Translations under genes and position numbers: made by a program | Shown here: in pieces, positions 1 to 5,153 of the stretch | Numbering within the stretch: the first letter of the stretch is position 1 | How the letters are laid out: the number at the start of each line of letters is the position of its first letter | Notes under the pieces: generated by a model | The model's database searches: none | Told to the model about the DNA's origin: nothing | What the model saw: only the letters and a program-made list of their open reading frames with translations | Origin: an uncultured Verrucomicrobium sp. | GTDB lineage: Bacteria; Verrucomicrobiota; Verrucomicrobiia; Methylacidiphilales; GAS474 | Assembly: GCA_903889845.1 (NCBI GenBank) | Contig: CAISZB010000164.1 | Coordinates: 1 to 5,229, forward strand | Direction: 5' to 3' | Length of the DNA: 5,229 bases

Positions 1-26
1 CCTCAGCCTCCAGCTAAGAGCCTGTA

Positions 27-79
27 GGGGGAGAGAAGCGCGCGCTGGAAGCTTTTCTCCTCCCGAGGCGCAGCCTCGG
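27..79. other. Two adjacent strong stem-loops, function unknown
   Basis: Two inverted repeats lie back to back. Bases 27-39 pair with 51-63 to give a 13-bp stem (two G-T wobbles) around an 11-nt loop. Bases 63-69 (CCGAGGC) pair perfectly with 73-79 (GCCTCGG) around a GCA loop. Neither has a T-run after the stem on either strand, so they are not textbook intrinsic terminators. They could be terminators of an unseen upstream gene or of the LysR gene, a repetitive extragenic element, or part of a small RNA. The pairing is seen directly; the role is not known. Confidence 0.5.
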
Positions 80-148
80 CTGAATCCCCGAATCTCCGAG
101 GGTACGTATGGCGTGGGGAGACGGTACCAAAACGCCTAGACTCCTATT

Positions 149-183
149 GGGAGAAGGGCCTTTTGCCGTGGATGCCCTCTCCC
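149..183 (-). terminator. Stem-loop downstream of the LysR gene, possible terminator
   Basis: Bases 149-159 pair with 174-183 to give a 10-bp stem with one bulged A (155) and a 14-nt loop. It starts 27 bases past the stop codon of the minus-strand LysR gene, where a terminator would be expected. On the minus strand the stem is followed by AATAGGAGTC and not a T-run, so intrinsic termination would be weak. The rest of bases 1-209 shows no convincing gene: the open frames there only mirror the antisense of neighbouring codons. Confidence 0.35.
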
Positions 184-209
184 GTTGGCACACGCAGTCG
201 CGTCCCCCC

Positions 210-1100
210 TTAAAACACCGGTTCCTCCAAGATCGCGATCCACGCCTTCGCCGCCGGGGAGAGGGGGCGCCCCTTCCTCCACGCCAGGCCGGGGTGCCAG
301 CCCAGGTCGGCCTCGTCGAGAGGGACGGCGCGGATCGGGAGCCTTCTCTGGACCTCGACGACGAGCCGGGGGAGGAACCCGACGCCCAGGCCCGCGGCGA
401 CGAGGGCCATGATGAAATCGGCCTGCCCGCTGCGGGCTGCCGTGGCGGGGACGAAGCCCCGCTTCCGGCACGCCTCCAGGATGATCGCGTTCAGCGCGAA
501 GCCCTCCTCGAAGAGGATGAACGGCTCCCGCGCCAGCCGCTTCAGCCGGATCGGTTCCCCCTCCGGCCAGGCGAAGCCGGGGGGGAGGAGCGCCATGAGC
601 GGCTCCCGCCGCAGCGCCTTCCACGCGCACCCTTTCATCACGGGGAGAAGGGTGATCGCCAGCTCCAGCTCCCCGGCCAGGACCGCCTGTTCCAGCTTCC
701 GCCCGCCCGCCTCGCGCAGCTCGATCTCGACCTCGGGATGGCGCTGGCGGTAGGCGGCGACCGCCCCGGCGAAGAGGACCCCGCTGCCCAGCGGCGGCAG
801 GCCCAGGCTGAGCCGGCCCCGGCGCATCCCGCCGATCTCGGCCAGTTCCCGGGCCAGCTCCTCCTGCTCCCGGAGGATCGTCACGCAGCGGCGGTAGACC
901 GCCTCCCCGGCCGCGGTCAACCGCCGCGTGCCGATCACGCCGCTCCCGCTCCGTTCCAGGAGGGGGGCGCCGCAGGCGTGTTCGAGGCGCGCCACGGCCT
1001 TGCTCACCGTCGGCTGGGTCGAGCCGAGGGCCTTCGCCGCCTTGGAGAAGCCGCCCCGCTCCACCACGGCCCGGAAGGCGCGGAGGTTCCGAAGGTCCAT
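210..1100 (-). CDS. LysR-family transcriptional regulator, probable regulator of the divergent cidAB-like genes
   Basis: A 296-residue protein, the usual LysR-family length. The N-terminal winged helix-turn-helix is clear: MDLRNLRAFRAVVERGGFSK at 1-20, then the recognition helix around QPTVSKAVARLE (29-40). A linker helix follows (about 62-88), and then an effector-binding domain (about 93-292) with the family landmarks RLSLGLPPLGSG and ADFIMALVAAGLGVGFLP. I chose the ATG at 1100 because the family normally starts M-(D/E)-L-R-x-L; an upstream in-frame start at 1136 would add 12 residues unlike the family and run through the likely operator. The Shine-Dalgarno sequence is weak (GGAA). Its divergent position next to CidA/LrgA and CidB/LrgB genes matches the known CidR (B. 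subtilis YwbI) arrangement, so it likely binds the intergenic region, controls those genes and represses itself. The inducer is unknown; in the studied cid systems the response is to overflow metabolites such as acetate. Confidence 0.93.
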   Translation of the reverse strand: MDLRNLRAFRAVVERGGFSKAAKALGSTQPTVSKAVARLEHACGAPLLERSGSGVIGTRRLTAAGEAVYRRCVTILREQEELARELAEIGGMRRGRLSLGLPPLGSGVLFAGAVAAYRQRHPEVEIELREAGGRKLEQAVLAGELELAITLLPVMKGCAWKALRREPLMALLPPGFAWPEGEPIRLKRLAREPFILFEEGFALNAIILEACRKRGFVPATAARSGQADFIMALVAAGLGVGFLPRLVVEVQRRLPIRAVPLDEADLGWHPGLAWRKGRPLSPAAKAWIAILEEPVF

Positions 1101-1179
1101 GACTATTCCATTAGGGAATAAAATGCATTCGATCAATTCATTTGGAGAATGGAATGGGGAGTGCGAGAATCTCCCTCCG
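1101..1179. promoter_or_regulatory. Divergent control region with two LysR-type boxes
   Basis: This 79-bp AT-rich gap separates the LysR and cidA-like start codons. A perfect 6-bp inverted repeat, TATTCC-N5-GGAATA, lies at 1104-1120. A second site at 1136-1150 repeats the core ATTC-N7-GAAT. Both satisfy the T-N11-A pattern of LysR-type boxes, and they begin 31 bp apart, about three helical turns, so a tetramer could bind both on one face. A plausible plus-strand -10 (TAAAAT, 1119-1124) overlaps the first box and has no good -35, as is common for activator-dependent promoters. The only G-rich ribosome-site candidate ahead of 1180 (GGGGAG, 1156-1161) can pair with CTCCC at 1171-1175. Confidence 0.6.
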
Positions 1180-1626
1180 ATGAAAAAGCGCCCCGTCTCC
1201 CCGTTGCGGAAGCTGGGCCTGGTCTACCGGAAGAGCGCCCTGCTCCAGGTCGCCCTCCTCATCGCCCTCTGGGGCGGGTGTCAGGCCGCGGTGACGGCGA
1301 CCCGTCTGCCCCTGCCGGCCGGGGTCCTCGGTTTCTTCGTCCTGGTCCTCGGCCTCCAGCGGCGGTGGATCGCTCCCGCCCTCTTCCATCGCGGCGCGGC
1401 GGGGCTGCTCGACCATCTCTCCCTCTTCTTCGTCCCGGCGATGGTCGCCCTCATCGGCAAGCCGGAACTCTTCGGGACCCTCGGCCTGAAGCTCCTCCTG
1501 GCCGTCGTCGTCGGGACGCTGCTGGTGATGGGGAGCACCGTCCTCGTCATCGACCTCTGGCTGCGGGCCAGTCTGCGGGCCGAGGCGAAATCGCTGGCGT
1601 CCGCCGCTCCCTCCGCCTCCTCCTGA
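1180..1626 (+). CDS. cidA: CidA/LrgA-family holin-like membrane protein
   Basis: A small inner-membrane protein of 148 residues (family members are usually about 115-150). CidA/LrgA proteins resemble phage holins and act with CidB/LrgB partners in programmed lysis, murein hydrolase control and metabolite transport. The basic N-terminus (MKKRPVSPLRK) precedes four predicted membrane segments at about 19-39, 45-61, 76-93 and 102-126. Family landmarks are LPLPAGVLGFFVLVLGL (43-59) and LLDHLSLFFVPAMVALI (76-92), which match the LrgA pattern of P-x-P-G-x-x-x-G and then L-x-x-x-L-x-L-F-F-V-P. The last 20 residues are an Ala/Ser-rich cytoplasmic tail. The start is uncertain. ATG 1180 gives a family-like N-terminus but its ribosome site is distant. 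ATG 1123 has AGGGA five bases upstream and would add 19 unusual residues. The next gene starts 21 bp after the stop, so the two are probably one operon. Confidence 0.9.
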   Translation: MKKRPVSPLRKLGLVYRKSALLQVALLIALWGGCQAAVTATRLPLPAGVLGFFVLVLGLQRRWIAPALFHRGAAGLLDHLSLFFVPAMVALIGKPELFGTLGLKLLLAVVVGTLLVMGSTVLVIDLWLRASLRAEAKSLASAAPSASS

Positions 1627-1647
1627 CCCGGTGCCGAGGCCGATCCG

Positions 1648-2358
1648 ATGAACCTCCTGCTCCCCCTCTTCTGGATCGCCGCGACGCTGGGGGTTTATTT
1701 TCTCGCCCTCCGGGCCTATCGCCGGAGGCCCCGGTGGTGGACCTCCCCGCTTCTCCTCACGTGGCTGGGATGCGTGCTGGTGGTCGTCGCCTGCCGCGCC
1801 TCGTATGCGGAGTATTTTCGCGGGGCGCGCTGGTTCGTCTTCCTCCTCGGCCCGGCGACGATCGCCTTCGCCCTCCCGGTCTACCGGCACCGGGCGCTGA
1901 TCGCGCGGCACGGGCGGGTGATCGCGGCGGGCGTCGTCGTGGGAAGCGTCGTTGCGCTCGCCAGCGGGTGGGCGCTGTCCCGGCTCCTCCGCCTCCCGCC
2001 CGAGGTCGAGGCGAGCCTCCTGCCCCGCTCCGTGACGACGCCCTTTGCGGTCGAGGTCTCCGCCCGCCTCGGGGGAAGCCCGGAGCTGACGGCTTCCCTC
2101 ACCGCCGTCACCGGCCTCTTCGGCGCGGCGGTCGGGGAGGGGCTTCTTTTATGGCCGCCGCTCCGATGGTTGGGCGTCCGCGCCGCCGCCTTCTCCTCGG
2201 GCGCGATGCTGGGCATGGGCGCCCACGGCGCGGGCGTCGCCCGGGCGCGGGAACTGGGGAGCGAGGCCGCCGCCGTCGCCGGGGTGACGATGATCTTCGC
2301 GGGGTTGGTGAACGTGATCGGGGCGTCGGTGTTCGTGATGGTCCGGCAGTACCTTTGA
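1648..2358 (+). CDS. cidB: CidB/LrgB-family membrane protein
   Basis: A 236-residue polytopic inner-membrane protein, the normal length for the LrgB family, whose members pair with CidA/LrgA proteins. Hydrophobic segments are visible at about 3-20, 34-50, 62-79, 90-112, 150-172 and 207-233. Conserved motifs are LLGPATIAFALPVYR (66-80), LPRSVTTPFAVEVS (125-138), an LTA-x-x-T-G-x-x-GA-x-x-G segment (147-163), and GMGAHGAGVARARELG (189-204). The last corresponds to the family's G-x-x-S-H-G-x-G-T-A-R-A signature, with Ala and Val replacing the usual Ser and Thr. The start is supported by an upstream GAGG about eight bases from the ATG and by the short 21-bp gap after the CidA-like gene. With the divergent LysR gene, this is a complete cid-type cluster. 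The name cidB and not lrgB rests on that LysR linkage; lrgAB operons are normally tied to a LytSR two-component system. No intrinsic terminator is evident after it. Confidence 0.93.
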   Translation: MNLLLPLFWIAATLGVYFLALRAYRRRPRWWTSPLLLTWLGCVLVVVACRASYAEYFRGARWFVFLLGPATIAFALPVYRHRALIARHGRVIAAGVVVGSVVALASGWALSRLLRLPPEVEASLLPRSVTTPFAVEVSARLGGSPELTASLTAVTGLFGAAVGEGLLLWPPLRWLGVRAAAFSSGAMLGMGAHGAGVARARELGSEAAAVAGVTMIFAGLVNVIGASVFVMVRQYL

Positions 2359-2546
2359 AGGGGTCTTGGGTTTTCGGCGATTGCTTGTATTGCTTGCCAT
2401 CAATTTTCGCCAAAGCATAGTAGGCTCCGTTTGGGGGCGGGGAGAGGCTTTCGGCAACCGTTTTGAACTTCTTTCCCCCGGTCATGGGAGAAATCCAGGG
2501 CTACCAAAAGGCTTGCGACCCCCCATTTCCACCCAAACAAAAGCGG
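2359..2546. other. Intergenic gap between cidB-like gene and tRNA, no gene seen
   Basis: I see no gene here. The region is less GC-rich than the coding sequence beside it. It contains a 9-bp near-perfect tandem duplication (ATTGCTTGT then ATTGCTTGC, 2380-2397), which lies in the loop of a weak inverted repeat GGCGA (2376-2380) / TCGCC (2407-2411). There is no stem followed by a T-run, so transcription from the membrane-protein operon may continue toward the tRNA, or the terminator is non-canonical. Confidence 0.5.
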
Positions 2547-2566
2547 GATATAAAATGCTTTATATC
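2547..2566 (+). promoter_or_regulatory. Inverted repeat with -10-like element just upstream of the tRNA gene
   Basis: A perfect 8-bp inverted repeat, GATATAAA (2547-2554) and TTTATATC (2559-2566), around ATGC, ends eight bases before the mature tRNA. TATAAA at 2549-2554 would serve as a -10 box for tRNA transcription. A weak -35 candidate, TTTCCA at 2526-2531, sits 17 bp upstream. The AT-rich block stands out in a GC-rich window. The symmetry may only reflect a -10 box on each strand, or it may mark a protein-binding site. Confidence 0.45.
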
Positions 2567-2574
2567 AAGCCCAT

Positions 2575-2648
2575 GTGCCCGTAGCTCAGTCGGATAGAGC
2601 AACGGATTTCTAATCCGTCGGTCGCTGGTTCGAATCCAGCCGGGCATG
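2575..2648 (+). tRNA. tRNA-Arg (anticodon UCU)
   Basis: A complete cloverleaf folds from this stretch. The acceptor stem pairs 2575-2581 with 2641-2647 (first pair G-U), followed by T8-A9. The D stem is GCTC/GAGC, with GG in the D loop. The anticodon stem is ACGGA/TCCGT (2602-2606 / 2614-2618) around TTTCTAA, which places the anticodon TCT at 2609-2611. The T stem is GCTGG/CCAGC (2624-2628 / 2636-2640) with the standard TTCGAAT loop. The discriminator is G at 2648. The following bases are CGG, so CCA is not encoded and must be added enzymatically. It reads AGA and AGG codons, which are usually rare in GC-rich genomes. tRNA genes of this kind are frequent integration sites, and the genes beyond it look accessory. 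Confidence 0.96.
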
Positions 2649-2878
2649 CGGCGGGAGGATGTGCTATCTGCCCTTTGCCAATGGGTTTGAAAGGATGCAG
2701 GACTAGCCCGGACTAGGCTGTAAGTCCCTACGGCTCAGAGACGAGCGGCGGGTCGCTGTCTGCCAAACCACCGCCGCCGAGGTTTGTTCAATCCAGGCTC
2801 CCCGCTCGCCGGATTGCAAAGAGTTTGTTTCCAGAAGCAGGCCCGTGCAGGCGGTCGGCACAGGCCGTGCAAGGCCGC
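2649..2878. other. Gene-free gap between tRNA and accessory operon, dense in inverted repeats
   Basis: I see no supported gene in these 230 bases. Several inverted repeats are visible: GGACT/AGTCC (2710-2714 / 2723-2727); GCGGCGG/CCGCCGC (2745-2751 / 2771-2777); CAAACC/GGTTTG (2764-2769 / 2781-2786), mutually exclusive with the previous one; and CAATCC-A-GGC/GCC-GGATTG (2789-2798 / 2808-2816). GTTTGTT occurs on both sides of the last hairpin (2782-2788 and 2823-2829). GGACTAG is repeated at 2700-2706 and 2710-2716. This is also the 3' end of the minus-strand operon, but no stem followed by a T-run is seen on that strand. The gap could hold the tRNA's transcription end, the remnants of an integration junction, or an unrecognised structured RNA. 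Confidence 0.45.
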
Positions 2879-3634
2879 TTACGAAAGCAGGTGCCGCCCG
2901 CCGGTCGTGCCGATGGCGGCGTTGAGTTGGGTCTTCTTCCCTTCCCGGAACCCGGCCATGATGGCGGATTCATTCTTCCGGGTCTTCCTCTGAGGGACGG
3001 TGCCGGTCTCCCCGAGGAGGTCGTGCATAGCCTCCTCTCGTGCCGCCTCCTGGTCCCGCAGGACGACGGCGAACTTCTCATGCTCTAAGAGGAGCTGGTC
3101 GCGGCGCGGCCCGAGCTGGTGGTGGATGCCGTAGAAGAACCCAGCAACGAAGTTGATCCTCTTGGCTCCGCCCGTCTTCCGGCGGGCTTCCTTCTCCCCC
3201 TTCTCGTAAACCCGGACGCACTCCCGGCAAGTGCGGATCAGGAACTCGATGACGTATTCCGCCACGGCAATGTCCGCCTCCGTGCCGAACAGAACGACCG
3301 ACTCCCTGTCGGGGTAGCCGTAGCAGGGCGTCACGTTGAAGTAAGACCGAGCCACGGCGACGGCCCCGCGCTGCTCCCGGCTGACCCGCTTGCCGGTCGG
3401 GAAGTGGCGGTGAATAATCTCCTGCACCTCCTCGTCGTCCCCCAGGCTGGCGAGGTCGAGGTTGTGGCGGTCGGCCTCCTCCATCGCCTTCTTCATCGCC
3501 AGGGCGGCCTCGTGGGCGTTGGCCGACCCCGCCAGACGGAGGAGCTTCTTGATCTTGTCCAGGGTGGACGCCGACACTTCCGCCGCTGTCTTCTTCGGGG
3601 GCGCGTCGAAGTCGAACTCGGGTTGCTCGTTCAT
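2879..3634 (-). CDS. DUF2786-type protein of phages and mobile elements
   Basis: A 251-residue, probably cytoplasmic protein. Residues about 23-62 match the DUF2786 pattern: (L/S)-x-L-D-K-I-x-K-L-L-x-L-A, then A-N-x-H-E-A-A-L-A-M-x-K-A, with a following D-R-H-N-L-D-L. The middle and C-terminal part (about 85-240) is the alpha/beta region usually found with it in phage proteins (DUF7168-like), ending in a G-x-x-x-G segment (AGFREGKKTQLNAA, 227-240). No molecular function is established for this family; it occurs mainly in phages, prophages and integrative elements. The ATG overlaps the protease stop codon (ATGA, 3631-3634) and has a strong GGGGGA ribosome site four bases upstream, so translation is probably coupled to the protease. 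It is the last gene of the operon, reading toward the tRNA. The acidic N-terminus holds QPEFDF (4-9), loosely like a sliding-clamp-binding peptide, which is speculative. Confidence 0.85.
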   Translation of the reverse strand: MNEQPEFDFDAPPKKTAAEVSASTLDKIKKLLRLAGSANAHEAALAMKKAMEEADRHNLDLASLGDDEEVQEIIHRHFPTGKRVSREQRGAVAVARSYFNVTPCYGYPDRESVVLFGTEADIAVAEYVIEFLIRTCRECVRVYEKGEKEARRKTGGAKRINFVAGFFYGIHHQLGPRRDQLLLEHEKFAVVLRDQEAAREEAMHDLLGETGTVPQRKTRKNESAIMAGFREGKKTQLNAAIGTTGGRHLLS

Positions 3635-4824
3635 AACGTCCCCCGCTCGACGGTGGCGATCCCGGCGAAGCGGACGGGCCGCCCTTCGCCGCAGCGGGTG
3701 TGAGCCTTCAACCGGAGCGCCGCGCTGCCGCCTGCGCCGGTCAGGGCGACGGCCTTCCGCGTCACCGTCTCCCAGGCCACCGCGTCGTCAGCGTCCGACC
3801 TGAGCGCCGAGGCCACCGTCGCCGTCACGTATTCCGCAGGCCGGTCTTCCTGAGTGGGGGCGAGGACGACCAGCGTCCAGGCCAGCGCCGCGCCCTCCTC
3901 CACCGGCAGGGGAACCTCGACCTCCATCTCCTCCCCAGGCGCGAGGACATGCTCGAAGAGAACCGACGAGGCCAGCCGCGAGCCGGGGTAATCGTTCTGG
4001 TGGATTACTACCGCTCGGACGAGGAGGGGCGACAGCTCCGGGCGGCGGCTCATCAGCATCGCGCAGCGGCGCGTCACCAGCGGGGCGGCGAAGCTCGTGC
4101 CGTAGTCCAGCACCCGCGCCGAAGCGTTCAGGGAGACGAGGTGGAAGGGAGCATCGTCGTCTCCGCCGAACGCCAGGACGTCGGGCTTGCGGGAAGCGCC
4201 GGGGCGACCGGGACCGGCGGCGGAGTAGTCGACCGCCCGGCGCTTCCGGCCCACCGCTCCCACGGAAAGGCAGTTGACCGAATCAGCGGGGGCCTGGATG
4301 CGCCCGTGATCGTTGCCCACGGCGACGACGGCAAGGAAGTCATGCGCGTAGGCCAAGCGATCCAAGGCCGCCGTGAAGGGGGAAATCTCCTCGTCCGTGA
4401 TCGCCCCCGGAGGGCCGAAGCTCAGGTTGACGATGCGGATTCCGGCGTCGACCAGCTGCGGAATGATCCGCTCCATCTGGCCGACGATCTCGCGGAGGTC
4501 CATGTCGGCGGGGTCGCTGATCGGGAAGACCCGGAGGGAGTGGATCGAAAGCGCCGGGACGGGCAGCACCGCACGCGAGGAGAACGGGTTGAGGGGGCCG
4601 TGCAGGATCGCCCCGGCCACCGCCGACCCGTGGGCGAGGCATTCGGGGTGGAGGGGGACCATGCTGATATGATGCTCGTCGACGAAGCCCCGCAGGAGGG
4701 GAGCATCGGCGTCCACGCCACCGTCGAACATGGCGACCTTGATCGGGCTTGGAGCCACCCCGACCGGAGGCAGCGGCGCTCCGGTCATGAAGCACTCCCG
4801 CTGGGCTCGACGTTCCGGCCTCAT
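3631..4824 (-). CDS. Subtilisin-like (S8) serine protease, predicted cytoplasmic
   Basis: A 397-residue protease of the subtilase family. All catalytic positions are present: Asp34 in VAMFDGGVD (30-38), His65 in AHGSAVAGAI (64-73), oxyanion-hole Asn171 in VAVGND (167-172), and Ser244 in YGTSFAAPLV (241-250). Substrate-cleft strand INLSFG-type residues appear as IVNLSFGPPG (131-140), and KPDVLAFGG (213-221) matches the usual KPDV-x-A-x-G. The catalytic domain spans about 27-275. A 120-residue C-terminal part (280-397), rich in alternating hydrophobic residues, looks like a beta-sandwich of unknown role. There is no signal peptide, membrane segment or inhibitory propeptide, so it probably acts in the cytoplasm and must be controlled by other means, perhaps its operon partners. 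The start overlaps the previous stop (ATGA, 4821-4824). An alternative ATG at 4788 has a better-spaced GGGAG and gives 385 residues without losing any domain. Cytosolic subtilases occur in mobile-element and defence-type cassettes, often with an ATPase partner; none is visible here. Confidence 0.92.
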   Translation of the reverse strand: MRPERRAQRECFMTGAPLPPVGVAPSPIKVAMFDGGVDADAPLLRGFVDEHHISMVPLHPECLAHGSAVAGAILHGPLNPFSSRAVLPVPALSIHSLRVFPISDPADMDLREIVGQMERIIPQLVDAGIRIVNLSFGPPGAITDEEISPFTAALDRLAYAHDFLAVVAVGNDHGRIQAPADSVNCLSVGAVGRKRRAVDYSAAGPGRPGASRKPDVLAFGGDDDAPFHLVSLNASARVLDYGTSFAAPLVTRRCAMLMSRRPELSPLLVRAVVIHQNDYPGSRLASSVLFEHVLAPGEEMEVEVPLPVEEGAALAWTLVVLAPTQEDRPAEYVTATVASALRSDADDAVAWETVTRKAVALTGAGGSAALRLKAHTRCGEGRPVRFAGIATVERGTL

Positions 4825-5153
4825 TCCGTCCTCTCCGTCAGCTCCAGGCTCCTCATCTTCGGGTGCAGCTCCTCCACGGCCAGGGCGGCGCGGACCACGT
4901 CGGCGGCGGAGACGACGCCGTGCCGCCTGAGCCCGAACTCGTCCTCGCAGGTGAACTCGTATTCGTTCCCGCAGGCGCGGCGGATAGCCTCCTCGGCAAT
5001 CGCCTCCGCCGTCTCGTAGTCGAGGGCGACCGAGTGGGTCGTCTTCAACCGGACGAAGGCGCGGAGGACGTCGCGCACGGTATCGACGGTGAAGGCGTGG
5101 ACGTTCTCCCCGCGCATCCGGCGGAGGAAGAAGTGGATGTCAGGACTGCTCAT
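4821..5153 (-). CDS. Hypothetical small protein, first gene of the protease operon
   Basis: I do not recognise this 110-residue protein. It looks soluble and mostly helical, with no signal peptide, membrane segment or nucleotide-binding motif. Visible segments are a basic N-terminus (FFLRRMRGENVHAF, 8-21), a likely helix around TVRDVLRAFVRLK (25-37), an acidic/Ala-rich helix (YETAEAIAEEAIRRACG, 46-62), two cysteines (61 and 69) too few for a metal site on their own, and another helix at VSAADVVRAALAVEEL (81-96). I chose ATG 5153; a TTG at 5162 would add three residues, and a TAG stop lies two codons upstream of it. Neither start has a strong ribosome site. Its stop overlaps the protease ATG, so the two are translationally coupled. 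That placement would suit a regulator, inhibitor, adaptor or substrate of the protease, but this is inference. The coding reading is supported by tight gene packing and codon-level GC bias. Confidence 0.72.
   Translation of the reverse strand: MSSPDIHFFLRRMRGENVHAFTVDTVRDVLRAFVRLKTTHSVALDYETAEAIAEEAIRRACGNEYEFTCEDEFGLRRHGVVSAADVVRAALAVEELHPKMRSLELTERTE

Noticed and set aside
108..1121. 337-codon plus-strand open frame opposite the LysR gene
   Set aside because: It is the antisense shadow of a well-matched LysR protein, and its translation is low-complexity.
1149..2420. 423-codon plus-strand open frame across both membrane-protein genes
   Set aside because: Its product is Arg/Pro/Gly-rich with no domain, while the other frame gives two family-matching membrane proteins with a short intergenic gap.
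2366..2584. 72-codon open frame between the cidB-like gene and the tRNA
   Set aside because: It runs into the tRNA acceptor stem, has no clear ribosome site and no recognisable protein features.
2710..2727. Possible second tRNA-like anticodon arm (GGACT...AGTCC with GTA in the loop)
   Set aside because: The loop is eight bases, and no acceptor, D or T arms could be fitted around it.
2839..2875. Imperfect 14-base direct repeat AGGCCCGTGCAGGC / AGGCCGTGCAAGGC as an attachment site
   Set aside because: The copies are only 23 bases apart, imperfect, and unrelated to the tRNA 3' end, so they do not fit an att pair.
3700..5019. 439-codon open frame on the plus strand across the protease gene
   Set aside because: It is antisense to a protease with all catalytic motifs intact. 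Its translation is Arg/Gly/His-rich low-complexity sequence, as expected from a shadow frame in GC-rich DNA.
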